Source of the DNA: a virus
Strand: one strand, 5' to 3'
DNA length: 20,379 bases
IMG/VR virus record: IMGVR_UViG_3300001814_000053
Location: 1-20,379 of that record
Part shown: positions 1-6,277 of the stretch, one piece after another
Numbering within the stretch: position 1 is the stretch's first letter
Layout: every line of letters begins with the position of its first letter
The notes under the pieces: model-generated
Databases searched by the model: none
Seen by the model: only the letters and a program-made list of their open reading frames with translations
What the model was told of the DNA's origin: nothing
Made by a program: the position numbers and the translations under genes

Positions 1-66
1 GCGCGCCGCCTCGCTTCTGGTGATGCCCGTGAACTCGATCTCAATCCCGAATCTTCCCGTTAGCAT
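1..66 (-). CDS. Putative amidoligase, N-terminal end only (cut by window edge)
   Basis: Only the first 22 codons are in the window. Reading leftward from ATG at 66, the peptide begins MLTGRFGIEIEFTG. An early G-I-E-[IV]-E-F stretch is typical of the amidoligase family (Amidoligase_2, ATP-grasp/COOH-NH2 ligase fold), which is common in clostridial phages and conjugative elements and is predicted to form amide bonds on peptides or cell-wall material. The start is well supported: AGGAGG lies about 9 bases upstream (minus strand, around 76-81). It is the last gene seen of the leftward unit, after DUF4314, and is separated from it by a spacer carrying the conserved element at 115-164. The assignment rests on a short motif, so the family is likely but not proven. 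Confidence 0.6.
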   Translation of the reverse strand, partial: MLTGRFGIEIEFTGITRSEAAR

Positions 67-114
67 GCTGTTTATCCTCCTTTAAGGGCGTTTGTGGTGT
101 GTCTTCCGGCATAC

Positions 115-164
115 ACATATATCACTCTGAAAGGGGGTAATAGCAAGCTATTTCTGCGGAAAAA
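115..164 (-). promoter_or_regulatory. Conserved intergenic element, copy A (possible phage promoter)
   Basis: This 50-base block is about 84% identical to 1108-1156, although the surrounding genes are unrelated. On the minus strand it holds TTGCTA (146-141), a 19-base gap, and TGATATATG (about 124-116), which resembles an extended -10 (TGnTATAAT-like). It also contains the palindrome AATAGC-AA-GCTATT (139-152). It lies between the DUF4314 stop and the amidoligase start, so it could drive leftward transcription of amidoligase and later genes, or be an operator. The 17 bases at the -10 side are identical between copies while the middle 7 differ. That pattern fits a protein-binding site better than a coding remnant. 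Confidence 0.45.
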
Positions 165-184
165 CCACAGAAATATCGGGGATT

Positions 185-409
185 TCACAGCTTTTTTACC
201 GCGTCCTCGCCGTAGACCACGCCAAGGCGAGAGCCGCTGTCCCAGATGCAAAACAGGGTGCCGCTGTCGTCGACGAAGTCCACGGTTCCCTTGTCGCCGG
301 GCTGTAGCCTGGAGTAGGGGTCGTTCATGCGCACCAGCTCCACGCGGGCGCCGTGGGGATACTCTTTGCGCAGCCGCTCCACCATTTCTTTCGAGGGGAA
401 CTTAGGCAT
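185..409 (-). CDS. DUF4314 domain protein
   Basis: A 74-aa protein starting MPKFPSKEMVERLRKEYP. It has the DUF4314 pattern: a basic N-terminal helix, then a small beta domain with the stretch PGDKGTVDFVDDSGT and W-D-S-G-S. The family is widespread in Bacillota phages and mobile elements. Its fold suggests a small SH3-like barrel, but its function is unknown to me. Its ATG overlaps the end of the upstream gene by 8 bases, with GGAGG about 9 bases before it inside that gene, so the two are translationally coupled. The neighbours are the virulence-related protein and the amidoligase, a trio that looks like one module. Confidence 0.75.
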   Translation of the reverse strand: MPKFPSKEMVERLRKEYPHGARVELVRMNDPYSRLQPGDKGTVDFVDDSGTLFCIWDSGSRLGVVYGEDAVKKL

Positions 410-1076
410 CGGCGTCCACCTCCGTTTTGGCAGGGGCGCCGCTCTTAAACGCGCTGTTCCCGGAAAGGTTTTTTAAAAGGATTTTCCGCGCCTCCTTGTA
501 ATCGTCGCCCACAAAGCCGAGGCGAAGGAGGAACACCCGGAAGGCGTACTTCTCGTTCTCCACTGCTTTTTCCCTGCCTGTAACCCGTTTCTGACCTTTC
601 GCCGCCGCGCACAGGGCGCCGATGAAGCGGGAGTAGGCGGCGACTGTTGCGCCATCTATGCCGAACTTAAACCAGGGGAACCTAAGCGTCGTTTCCGTGC
701 GCTCGACGGGGAGGGAGTCCGCGCCGATTGCTTTCTTGATCAGCGCCGCTTTGCCGGCGATGAGCCGGTTGAGGTTCTCCAGCGCCGTGTCGGTAAAGCC
801 CACAAGCGGCATCTCGATGGTCAGCGTGTCGGGGTCGGTTTCCTCTTCCGCCGGGACAAAGCCCATCTCCCGCAATTTACTGAGCAGATGCAGCATGGCC
901 GCTTCGTCTGTGCGCTCATCCCAGGAAAGGGTACCATCGCGGCTGATGGTGACATTGCTGACCACATAGGCGAAGCTCGGCGCTCCCTTGTAGACCGGCT
1001 CCCAGCCGAGGGCTTCTCCTGCCGCCTTGACGAGCGCTTTGCGGGCCTCGCCGGTTACGTTGAATTTTACTTCCAT
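402..1076 (-). CDS. Conserved phage protein, 'virulence-related protein' type
   Basis: A 224-aa soluble protein beginning MEVKFNVTGEARKALVKAA. The N-terminal pattern (KFNVTG, then KGAPSFAYVVSNVTISRDGTL at about residues 35-55) matches a family I know from clostridial phages and conjugative elements, often labelled 'virulence-related protein' without experimental basis. No catalytic motif, signal peptide or membrane segment is visible. The reading frame is open further upstream, but that part overlaps the intergenic repeat and lacks a ribosome-binding site. AAGGAGG lies 9 bases before the ATG at 1076 and only 3 before an ATG at 1082, so 1076 is favoured. It couples by overlap to the DUF4314 gene downstream. 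Function unknown. Confidence 0.7.
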   Translation of the reverse strand: MEVKFNVTGEARKALVKAAGEALGWEPVYKGAPSFAYVVSNVTISRDGTLSWDERTDEAAMLHLLSKLREMGFVPAEEETDPDTLTIEMPLVGFTDTALENLNRLIAGKAALIKKAIGADSLPVERTETTLRFPWFKFGIDGATVAAYSRFIGALCAAAKGQKRVTGREKAVENEKYAFRVFLLRLGFVGDDYKEARKILLKNLSGNSAFKSGAPAKTEVDADA

Positions 1077-1107
1077 TTTCATAAGCCTCCTTAGCTTCTT
1101 GGTGACT

Positions 1108-1156
1108 ACATATATCACTCTGAAGCTGTGGAATAGCAAGGTATTTATGCGAAAAA
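1108..1156 (-). promoter_or_regulatory. Conserved intergenic element, copy B (possible phage promoter)
   Basis: Second copy of the element at 115-164. On the minus strand it again has TTGCTA (forward 1134-1139), a 19-base gap and TGATATATG. It lies just after the stop of the DPPY-type methyltransferase and just before the ribosome-binding site of the virulence-related gene. If it is a promoter the leader would be only about 20 bases. The half-palindrome AATAGCAAGGTATT is kept with one change. Confidence 0.45.
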
Positions 1157-1164
1157 TGAGGGAA

Positions 1165-2409
1165 TTATTGTGCTTCGGATTGCGGCTGCTCCACATCGCC
1201 AAAAGCTGCCTTCATGCCGTTCCGGATAAGGAATATATTCTCCGCGCCGCCCACCTGCTCGATGTACCTTTTGACGATCACGTCGCAGAACTTTTCGTCC
1301 AGCTCCACCGTGTAACAAACCCTGTCCGTCTGCTCGCAAGCGATGAGGGTGGAGCCGCTCCCACCGAAGGGGTCGAGCACAATACAGCCCGTCAGGCTGG
1401 AGTTGAGTATTGGGTAGGCCAAAAGCGGCACCGGCTTCATCGTGGGGTGGTCGGCGTTCTTCTTGGGCTTATCAAACTCCCAGATGGTCGACTGTTTGCG
1501 GTCGGAGTACCAGGCGTGCTTGCCGGTTTTCTTCCAGCCAAAGAGGATCGGTTCGTGCTGCCAGTGGTATGGCGAACGACCCAGCACCAGCGACTGCTTC
1601 TTCCAGATGCATGCGCCGGAGAGGTAGAAACCGGCGTCGGCAAAGGCCTTACGGAAGTTCAGCCCTTCAGTGTCGGCGTGGAAGACATAGATGCTCGCGT
1701 CTTTGGCCATCGCCTTTTCGGTGAGGGTAAAAGCATCCAGCAGAAAGCGATAGAAGGCTTCATCCGCCATGTGGTCGTTTTTGATCTTGCCCGCCGCGCC
1801 TTCATAATTTACATTATATGGAGGGTCGGTGACCACCAGATTTGCCGCCTTGCCGTCCATGAGCAGGGCGAAGGTTTCGGCGCGGGTGGAATCGCCGCAG
1901 ACAAGGCGGTGCCTGTCTAAAAGCCATAGGTCGCCCGGCTTCGTCACCGCGGGTTTCCGCAGCTCGCTCTCCACGTCGAAATCGTCGTCTTTTACGCCGT
2001 CCGCAATGGTGTCCTTGAACAGCGCGTCGATTTCGGCGGGGTCAAAGCCGGTAAGAGAAAGATCAAAGTCCGCGCCCTGCAGGTCGGCAATGACCAGCGC
2101 CAGTTTCTCCTGGTCCCAGTCGCCCTGAATCTTGTTGAGGGCGAGGTTGAGCGCCTTTTCCTTTGCGGCGTCCAGTTCCACTACCACGCAGTCGATGGCG
2201 GCAGCGCCGTCCGCCAGCAGTATTTTTAGCCGCTGGTGTCCGCCTACCACGTTGCCCGTGGTCTTGTTCCAGACGACAGGTTCCACATAGCCAAACTCCG
2301 CCACGGAGCGGCGGAGCTTCTCGTATTCCGCGTCGCCTGGCTTTAAGTCTTTGCGGGGGTTGTATTTTGCCGCCTTAATTTTTGTGACGGGGATTTTTTG
2401 TATCTCCAA
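1165..2409 (-). CDS. ParB-domain DNA methyltransferase, DPPY type (adenine-N6 likely)
   Basis: A 414-aa two-domain protein. Residues 1-90 are a ParB/Srx-like N-terminal domain (YNPRKDLKPGD at 16-26, VVGGHQR at 54-60). Residues about 160-390 are a DNA methyltransferase with motif IV DPPY at 195-198 followed by motif I LDPFGGSGST near the C-terminus (345-354), the beta-class order. DPPY suggests adenine-N6 methylation; the target sequence cannot be read from the protein. No restriction enzyme lies next to it, so it probably protects phage DNA or affects packaging or regulation. The start is TTG at 2409, supported by GGAGGG 7 bases upstream and by homology at the N-terminus with the preceding gene, whose stop is 3 bases before it. 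It is a diverged tandem paralogue of that gene. Confidence 0.88.
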   Translation of the reverse strand: MEIQKIPVTKIKAAKYNPRKDLKPGDAEYEKLRRSVAEFGYVEPVVWNKTTGNVVGGHQRLKILLADGAAAIDCVVVELDAAKEKALNLALNKIQGDWDQEKLALVIADLQGADFDLSLTGFDPAEIDALFKDTIADGVKDDDFDVESELRKPAVTKPGDLWLLDRHRLVCGDSTRAETFALLMDGKAANLVVTDPPYNVNYEGAAGKIKNDHMADEAFYRFLLDAFTLTEKAMAKDASIYVFHADTEGLNFRKAFADAGFYLSGACIWKKQSLVLGRSPYHWQHEPILFGWKKTGKHAWYSDRKQSTIWEFDKPKKNADHPTMKPVPLLAYPILNSSLTGCIVLDPFGGSGSTLIACEQTDRVCYTVELDEKFCDVIVKRYIEQVGGAENIFLIRNGMKAAFGDVEQPQSEAQ

Positions 2410-2412
2410 GCC

Positions 2413-3711
2413 TTATCCCTCCAGTCTGAGCGCTTTTGCGCCGGTGAAAGTTTCCCAGCGTTTGACCGCCAAGTCGCAGTAAACGGGCGATAGCTCCATG
2501 GCGCAGCAGCGGCGCTCGGTCTGCTCCGCCGCGATAATGGTGGTACCGCTGCCGGAAAAGGGCTCCAAAACAATGCCGCCCCGGTCGCTGTGCATCTTGA
2601 TGCAGCGCCAGGGCAGCTCCACCGGGAACATGGCCGGATGCTCCTTGTTGGCGCGCACCGTGGTCATCTCCCAGATACCCGCGTAGCCCCATTTCTTGCG
2701 CTCGTCTTTAGTCAGCCGTTTTACAAATCTATAGCTGTGCCCGGCGAAGGCCGAGAGCCACAGATATTCCTGGTCGTTGTACTCCTCGGCTTCGCCGTTA
2801 TTGCTGAAGGCCGAAATATACTCGTACTGCTGCACCGGCTTGTTGGAAACGAGGTGATAAGGGCCGACGCCAAAATTCATCCCTTGCTTTTTCCAGACGC
2901 GGATCCAGATCGGGCGATAGCCGTTTTCGGCAAACATGTTCACGGAATAGACGCTGGTCGGCTCGATGAACTGGGAGCCGGTGGCGTATAGGTCGCCTAA
3001 GTTCCAGCAGACGATCTCCGCGTACCTGCACAGGTTCTTAATCACCGGCCGGATGGTCTGAAACCACGGCTCGATGCCCGCCTTTTCATATTCCTTGCCC
3101 ACGCCGTAGGGCGGCGAGGTGATAGCGGCCTGGGCGCGGCCGCCGTCCATGAGCTTGGCGAAATCAGCCGCGCTGGTGGAATCGCCGCACAGCAGGCGGT
3201 GTCTGCCCAAAAGCCAGATGTCCCCCGGCCTTGTGATCGCGCCATCGCCTTCGATGCGTTCCTTTTCCTTATCCACATCGAAATCGTCCTGCACCGCTTC
3301 CTTGGCGTGCCAGCGGTTGAGCAGCTCGTCGACCTCCGCGGCGTCAAAGCCGGTGAGGGAGACGTCGAAGGCGCCCGCGTCAAGCTCCGCCATCAACTCC
3401 GCCAGCTTGGTTTCGTCCCATTCGCCCTGAATCTTGTTGAGGGCGAGGTTGAGCGCCTTTTCTTTCTGCGGATCAAGCTCTACCACCACGCAGTCGATCT
3501 CGCTGTGGCCCAAATCGAGCAGCACCTTCAGGCGCTGGTGGCCGCCCACCACATTGCCGGTCCGGCGATTAAAGATTACCGGCTCCACATAGCCGAACTC
3601 CTCGATGGAGCGGCGGAGCTTTTGATACTCCTTATCGCCGGGTTTTAAGTCTTTGCGCGGGTTGTACCGGGCGGGCCTTAAAAGCTCCGCCTTGATTTTT
3701 TCTATCTTCAT
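2413..3711 (-). CDS. ParB-domain DNA methyltransferase, SPPY type
   Basis: A 432-aa protein with the same layout as its downstream neighbour. The ParB/Srx-like domain spans residues 1-90 (YNPRKDLKPGD at 16-26, VVGGHQR at 54-60). The beta-class methyltransferase domain has TSPPY at 198-202 and EPFSGSGTT at 383-391. SPPY is most often seen in cytosine-N4 enzymes but also occurs in some adenine-N6 enzymes, so the modified base is uncertain. The ATG at 3711 overlaps the terminase small subunit stop as ATGA, and GGAGGGG lies about 6-9 bases upstream. The open frame extends 75 codons further upstream, but that is a shadow of the terminase gene. ParB-methyltransferase fusions next to terS are common in clostridial prophages. 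Confidence 0.88.
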   Translation of the reverse strand: MKIEKIKAELLRPARYNPRKDLKPGDKEYQKLRRSIEEFGYVEPVIFNRRTGNVVGGHQRLKVLLDLGHSEIDCVVVELDPQKEKALNLALNKIQGEWDETKLAELMAELDAGAFDVSLTGFDAAEVDELLNRWHAKEAVQDDFDVDKEKERIEGDGAITRPGDIWLLGRHRLLCGDSTSAADFAKLMDGGRAQAAITSPPYGVGKEYEKAGIEPWFQTIRPVIKNLCRYAEIVCWNLGDLYATGSQFIEPTSVYSVNMFAENGYRPIWIRVWKKQGMNFGVGPYHLVSNKPVQQYEYISAFSNNGEAEEYNDQEYLWLSAFAGHSYRFVKRLTKDERKKWGYAGIWEMTTVRANKEHPAMFPVELPWRCIKMHSDRGGIVLEPFSGSGTTIIAAEQTERRCCAMELSPVYCDLAVKRWETFTGAKALRLEG

Positions 3712-4289
3712 CTGTCGCCCCTCCTGGCGGAGAGCAGCCTCTCCATCACGTCGTCCTGCGGATTGCCGACAAAAGCCGTGGTGCAGTTTTGCTTGACGAT
3801 GTCGAAAATCTCGTACCAGAGGAGATTCGCCTGCTTCTGGAACGACTGGCTCATCTGCACGAACGGGCTGGCTATCGCGCCGCCGGTAGTCGGGTGCTTG
3901 CCCAAAAGCCCGTAGGTGCTGATGGCCTCCTCGCACTGAATGTAGCGCGTGAACGCCTGGGCGTAGGCTTCAATCAGCCGCGGGTTGACGAATTTCTCAC
4001 AGCCGCGATCTTTTAGCCATTTCCACGTCTCAATGAACAGCGCGTCCGCGCCGAGCGGTTTTCCGTCTCGCTGCCTCGCGCTGAGGTAGTCGCTTGGGGC
4101 GGGCATATCCTCGCCGAATAAATCCGCCGTGCCGCCCAGTTCGCCCGCTTCAAGCAGCGGCTCAGGAGGCAGCTTAGGGGGTTCCAAAACGCGAGCGGCT
4201 TTGCCCGCCGTGATTTTCTCCGCGAGGGGCTGCGGCTTGTCGCCGGCGCGCACGCGACGGCCGCCCCTGTTTGTTCCGTCTTTTGCCAC
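3708..4289 (-). CDS. Phage terminase small subunit, P27 family
   Basis: A 193-aa protein beginning MAKDGTNRGGRRVRAGDKP, with a basic, proline-rich, disordered N-terminus (about 1-75). An alpha-helical part follows (about 85-170: ETWKWLKDRGCEKFVNPRLIEAYA, then RYIQCEEAISTYG and SPFVQMSQSFQKQANLLWYEIFDIV), which fits P27-type small terminases. These proteins recognise the packaging site and deliver DNA to the large terminase. The start is GTG at 4289 with AAGGAGGTGA about 6 bases before it. The stop overlaps the methyltransferase start (ATGA). The large subunit is not in the window and would be expected beyond the left edge. HNH nuclease-terS is a standard gene pair. Confidence 0.8.
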   Translation of the reverse strand: MAKDGTNRGGRRVRAGDKPQPLAEKITAGKAARVLEPPKLPPEPLLEAGELGGTADLFGEDMPAPSDYLSARQRDGKPLGADALFIETWKWLKDRGCEKFVNPRLIEAYAQAFTRYIQCEEAISTYGLLGKHPTTGGAIASPFVQMSQSFQKQANLLWYEIFDIVKQNCTTAFVGNPQDDVMERLLSARRGDR

Positions 4290-4404
4290 GCGCCCTCACC
4301 TCCTTGCCGCGGCGGGGCTTAATCCCCTGTTTGAACCGTGATTTTTTCGCGCGTGACCCGCCGCCCGTTGCCCGGGGCGAGGGTTGCAGAGATTTTGACC
4401 GCCC

Positions 4405-4761
4405 CTACCGACCCCAGCGTCCGCCTTCGCGCGCGGTGAGCTCCGAGTGGCAGGAAGTACACAAAGCCGCGAGGTTATCGTCGTCGTTGGTGCCGCCTTG
4501 CGCCAGCGGCTTGATGTGGTGGACTTCCTGCGTTGGCGTTACCCGTCCCCGCTCTAAGCAGCGTTCGCAAAGCGGATGCGCCGCGCGGTAGCGGTCACGC
4601 ACCTTCCGCCACGTCCGGCCATAGAGCTTGCGCGTCGCCGGGTCACGCTGGTAGCGTTCGTATCGTTTTGCTTCCTCTTTGGCGTGTTCCGCGCAGAACC
4701 GGCCGTCTGTCAGCTTGGGGCAGCCGGGATGTGAGCAAGGCCGCTTGGGTTTGTAGGGCAT
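4405..4761 (-). CDS. HNH endonuclease (packaging-associated)
   Basis: A 118-aa protein with a complete-looking HNH core: CERC at 65-68, VHHIKPLAQGG at 80-90, N96 and CTSCH at 101-105, i.e. two zinc-binding Cys pairs framing the H-N-H residues. A second small zinc site may lie at the N-terminus (C9, C14, C23, H26). HNH proteins encoded directly upstream of terS take part in genome packaging in several phages (for example HK97 gp74), where they act with the terminase. The ATG at 4761 follows GAGGTG by 5 bases; a GTG one codon earlier is also possible. It is 113 bases upstream of terS. Confidence 0.88.
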   Translation of the reverse strand: MPYKPKRPCSHPGCPKLTDGRFCAEHAKEEAKRYERYQRDPATRKLYGRTWRKVRDRYRAAHPLCERCLERGRVTPTQEVHHIKPLAQGGTNDDDNLAALCTSCHSELTAREGGRWGR

Positions 4762-4789
4762 CACTTCACCTCATTTTTGGCAAAGTGAA

Positions 4790-4817
4790 AGGGCGCCCAC
4801 CGTGTGACGAGCGCCCT
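4790..4817 (-). terminator. Hairpin downstream of the gre-like gene, weak terminator candidate
   Basis: A 7-bp perfect inverted repeat, AGGGCGC/GCGCCCT, with a 14-base loop. It is followed on the minus strand by TTTCACTTTG, which is only a poor U-tract. It lies 43 bases after the gre-like stop and before the HNH gene, where a terminator for the separately promoted gre transcript would make sense. The long loop and interrupted T run keep confidence low. Confidence 0.3.
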
Positions 4818-4859
4818 CTCAGATATTTTGCTAACCGAGTATCAAGTACGTTAATTTTG

Positions 4860-5312
4860 TCAAACACAATCCCCATGCAATTGAATAGATTTAATCTTGT
4901 AGCGGAATAATCCTCCCGGTGCTTTAACTTCTATTTCATCACCGACTTTTTTTAACAACAATGCCTTGCCAACCGGCGATAAGTATGAAATATCTCCTGC
5001 ACTTACACTGCTGCGGAAGGGACTCACTATGCGGTAATCAAAGATTTCTTGGTCGAATAAATCTTGTATTTCCACTTCGCTACCTATGGTAACAAAGGGA
5101 ATTTTGTTGTCTGTGGTTTGCGCCTTACTTGCATTTATAATAAGTTGTTCAACACGTTTGATATAATCTTCCACAAGCATCTCTATTTCATTACGTTCCT
5201 TTGACTGTTCCGGGTAGTATTCCTCAAGAAGCTTTTTCTTCCCCTCCTCGATTTCCACCAAGTGTTTAACCAGATTTTCAAATGTAGTTTTCGATAGTTT
5301 AACCTTAGCCAA
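4860..5312 (-). CDS. GreA/GreB-family transcription elongation factor-like protein
   Basis: A 150-aa protein. Residues about 8-75 form a charged helical hairpin (KTTFENLVKHLVEIEEGKK, then NEIEMLVEDYIKRVEQLI). Residues about 85-150 match the GreA/GreB C-terminal domain (VTIGSEVEIQ, then YRIVSP, ISYLSPVGKALLLKKVGDEI and EVKAPGG). Gre factors insert the coiled coil into the RNA polymerase secondary channel and trigger cleavage of backtracked RNA. The usual acidic tip (GDLKEN in E. coli GreA) is replaced here by PEQSKERNEIE, so cleavage activity is uncertain. I chose TTG at 5312 because GGAGGGG lies 5-7 bases upstream. The longer open frame to 5432 starts inside a promoter. The gene is AT-rich against its neighbours and has its own promoter, which suggests acquired cargo. 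Confidence 0.75.
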   Translation of the reverse strand: MAKVKLSKTTFENLVKHLVEIEEGKKKLLEEYYPEQSKERNEIEMLVEDYIKRVEQLIINASKAQTTDNKIPFVTIGSEVEIQDLFDQEIFDYRIVSPFRSSVSAGDISYLSPVGKALLLKKVGDEIEVKAPGGLFRYKIKSIQLHGDCV

Positions 5313-5365
5313 ATTAACCCCTCCGTTGATACCCATTAAATGGCAAGCCCCCATATAAAAGGCAA

Positions 5366-5393
5366 GGGAGCTTCGCCAATAGGCGAAACACCC
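5366..5393 (-). promoter_or_regulatory. Leader hairpin of the gre-like gene
   Basis: In the minus-strand transcript a 12-bp stem (GGGUGUUUCGCC / GGCGAAGCUCCC, one U-U mismatch and one G-U pair) closes a 4-base UAUU loop. It begins about 10 bases after the -10 of the promoter at 5404-5432 and ends about 50 bases before the TTG start. It is followed by UUGCCUUUUAU, so it could act as an attenuator, or it may stabilise the 5' end. Confidence 0.45.
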
Positions 5394-5403
5394 AGTTAAG
5401 GGA

Positions 5404-5432
5404 AGCTTATCATGAAATACAATGATTGTCAA
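5404..5432 (-). promoter_or_regulatory. Sigma-A-type promoter for the gre-like gene
   Basis: On the minus strand there is a perfect -35 TTGACA (5432-5427), a 17-base spacer, and TAAGCT (5409-5404) preceded by TG one base upstream, giving an extended -10. This is the best vegetative promoter seen inside the leftward region and means the gre-like gene can be expressed independently of the phage early transcript. Confidence 0.7.
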
Positions 5433-5567
5433 TGGAGTATGATATTTCCATTTAATGCAAGGGTTTATAGTTTATGGTATTTTCAAAGTGCCCTCCAAAA
5501 AAGATTGCTTGTATACTTGGAAGCTACGTTTCGCTATTCTAATGCTATCAAACTTTTGCTGTGACAT

Positions 5568-5996
5568 TCAACAGATTATAGTGACATCTTTTACTCGCTC
5601 CGAGCAGGCGGCTAACGCTTCGTCGTGTATTCGGTGAACGTGGCGCACGCTGCAATGAAAATCCGCCGCGATTTCATCCCATGTTTTGAAGCAGAGATAG
5701 CGTAGTTCCAGGAGTACCCTGTAATCTGGGCTATTCAAAGAACGGATAGCATTCGCAATGTCCCGCTTCAAGTCGACGAGCCTGTCGATGTCTAAGTTTA
5801 TTTCATTCTCCAGATCCAGCATTTTGGCGATGATCTCCTCCATGCGGTGGACATTGCGCGTCTCACTCGGCGGTGTCGGCGAGAGAGTGGAGGTGGCTTT
5901 GGCGGCGAGCTCCCGAAGTACCCGTACCTGCTCTAATTTTGCGTCTATAAGGCGGTTTATCCGCCGGGTCTGTGCCAAGTACTCCTTAACCGTCAT
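5568..5996 (-). CDS. DUF1492/ArpU-like phage transcription regulator
   Basis: A 142-aa helical protein. The N-terminal half (MTVKEYLAQTRRINRLIDAK onward, to about residue 90) is a coiled-coil-like region. The C-terminal part (about 95-130: LLELRYLCFKTWDEIAADFH, then SVRHVHRIHDEAL) is a sigma-70-region-4-like helix-turn-helix. This matches DUF1492/ArpU-type proteins, which sit at the end of early modules in Gram-positive phages and are thought to activate late genes. Its ATG overlaps the stop of the cysteine-rich gene (ATGA). It is the last gene before an AT-rich insertion carrying the gre-like gene. A direct target promoter is not identifiable, but the repeated elements at 1108 and 115 downstream are candidates. 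Confidence 0.75.
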   Translation of the reverse strand: MTVKEYLAQTRRINRLIDAKLEQVRVLRELAAKATSTLSPTPPSETRNVHRMEEIIAKMLDLENEINLDIDRLVDLKRDIANAIRSLNSPDYRVLLELRYLCFKTWDEIAADFHCSVRHVHRIHDEALAACSERVKDVTIIC

Positions 5997-6208
5997 AAAC
6001 TCCGCCTCCTTTCCCCGAGTTCACACCCTGTCCAAGATATCCGCGACTGTTTGTCGCCGTTTGGCGTGATGTTTAGCAGGCACCTGTGATACTCGCTTTT
6101 ATCGTTGCCGCACTGGAAAGCCGTCCATGCCCTGCTGCTAGCCGATTCGTCGGGACACGCAAACCGGCAAGACGCGCATCTGATACGTTCTGTTGTATAT
6201 TCGCTCAT
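5993..6208 (-). CDS. Small cysteine-rich conserved phage protein
   Basis: A 71-aa protein with six cysteines (C11, C14, C18, C33, C43, C62) and the pattern ECGN-like FQCGNDKSEYHRCLLNITPN followed by ISWTGCELG. I recognise this pattern from small putative metal-binding proteins in Bacillota phages, but no function is known to me. Four of the cysteines could bind zinc. The ATG at 6208 follows GGAGG by 7 bases, and the stop overlaps the DUF1492 start. It lies between helicase and regulator in the same transcription unit. Confidence 0.7.
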   Translation of the reverse strand: MSEYTTERIRCASCRFACPDESASSRAWTAFQCGNDKSEYHRCLLNITPNGDKQSRISWTGCELGERRRSL

Positions 6209-6277
6209 AAGCCTACCTCCGATTCGGTTTTGTTTCCCTCGGATTGGCAGCTTTTGTCTTTAGTTGTCGTTGATTTA

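Noticed and set aside
1027-1920. 297-codon open frame on the plus strand
   Set aside because: It lies antisense to the DPPY methyltransferase, whose motifs are unmistakable; the composition is that of a shadow frame and there is no ribosome-binding site.
5313-5432. N-terminal extension of the gre-like protein to 190 aa
   Set aside because: The extension covers the -35/-10 promoter and the leader hairpin, lacks a ribosome-binding site, and adds residues not expected in Gre proteins; TTG 5312 has a strong GGAGGGG.
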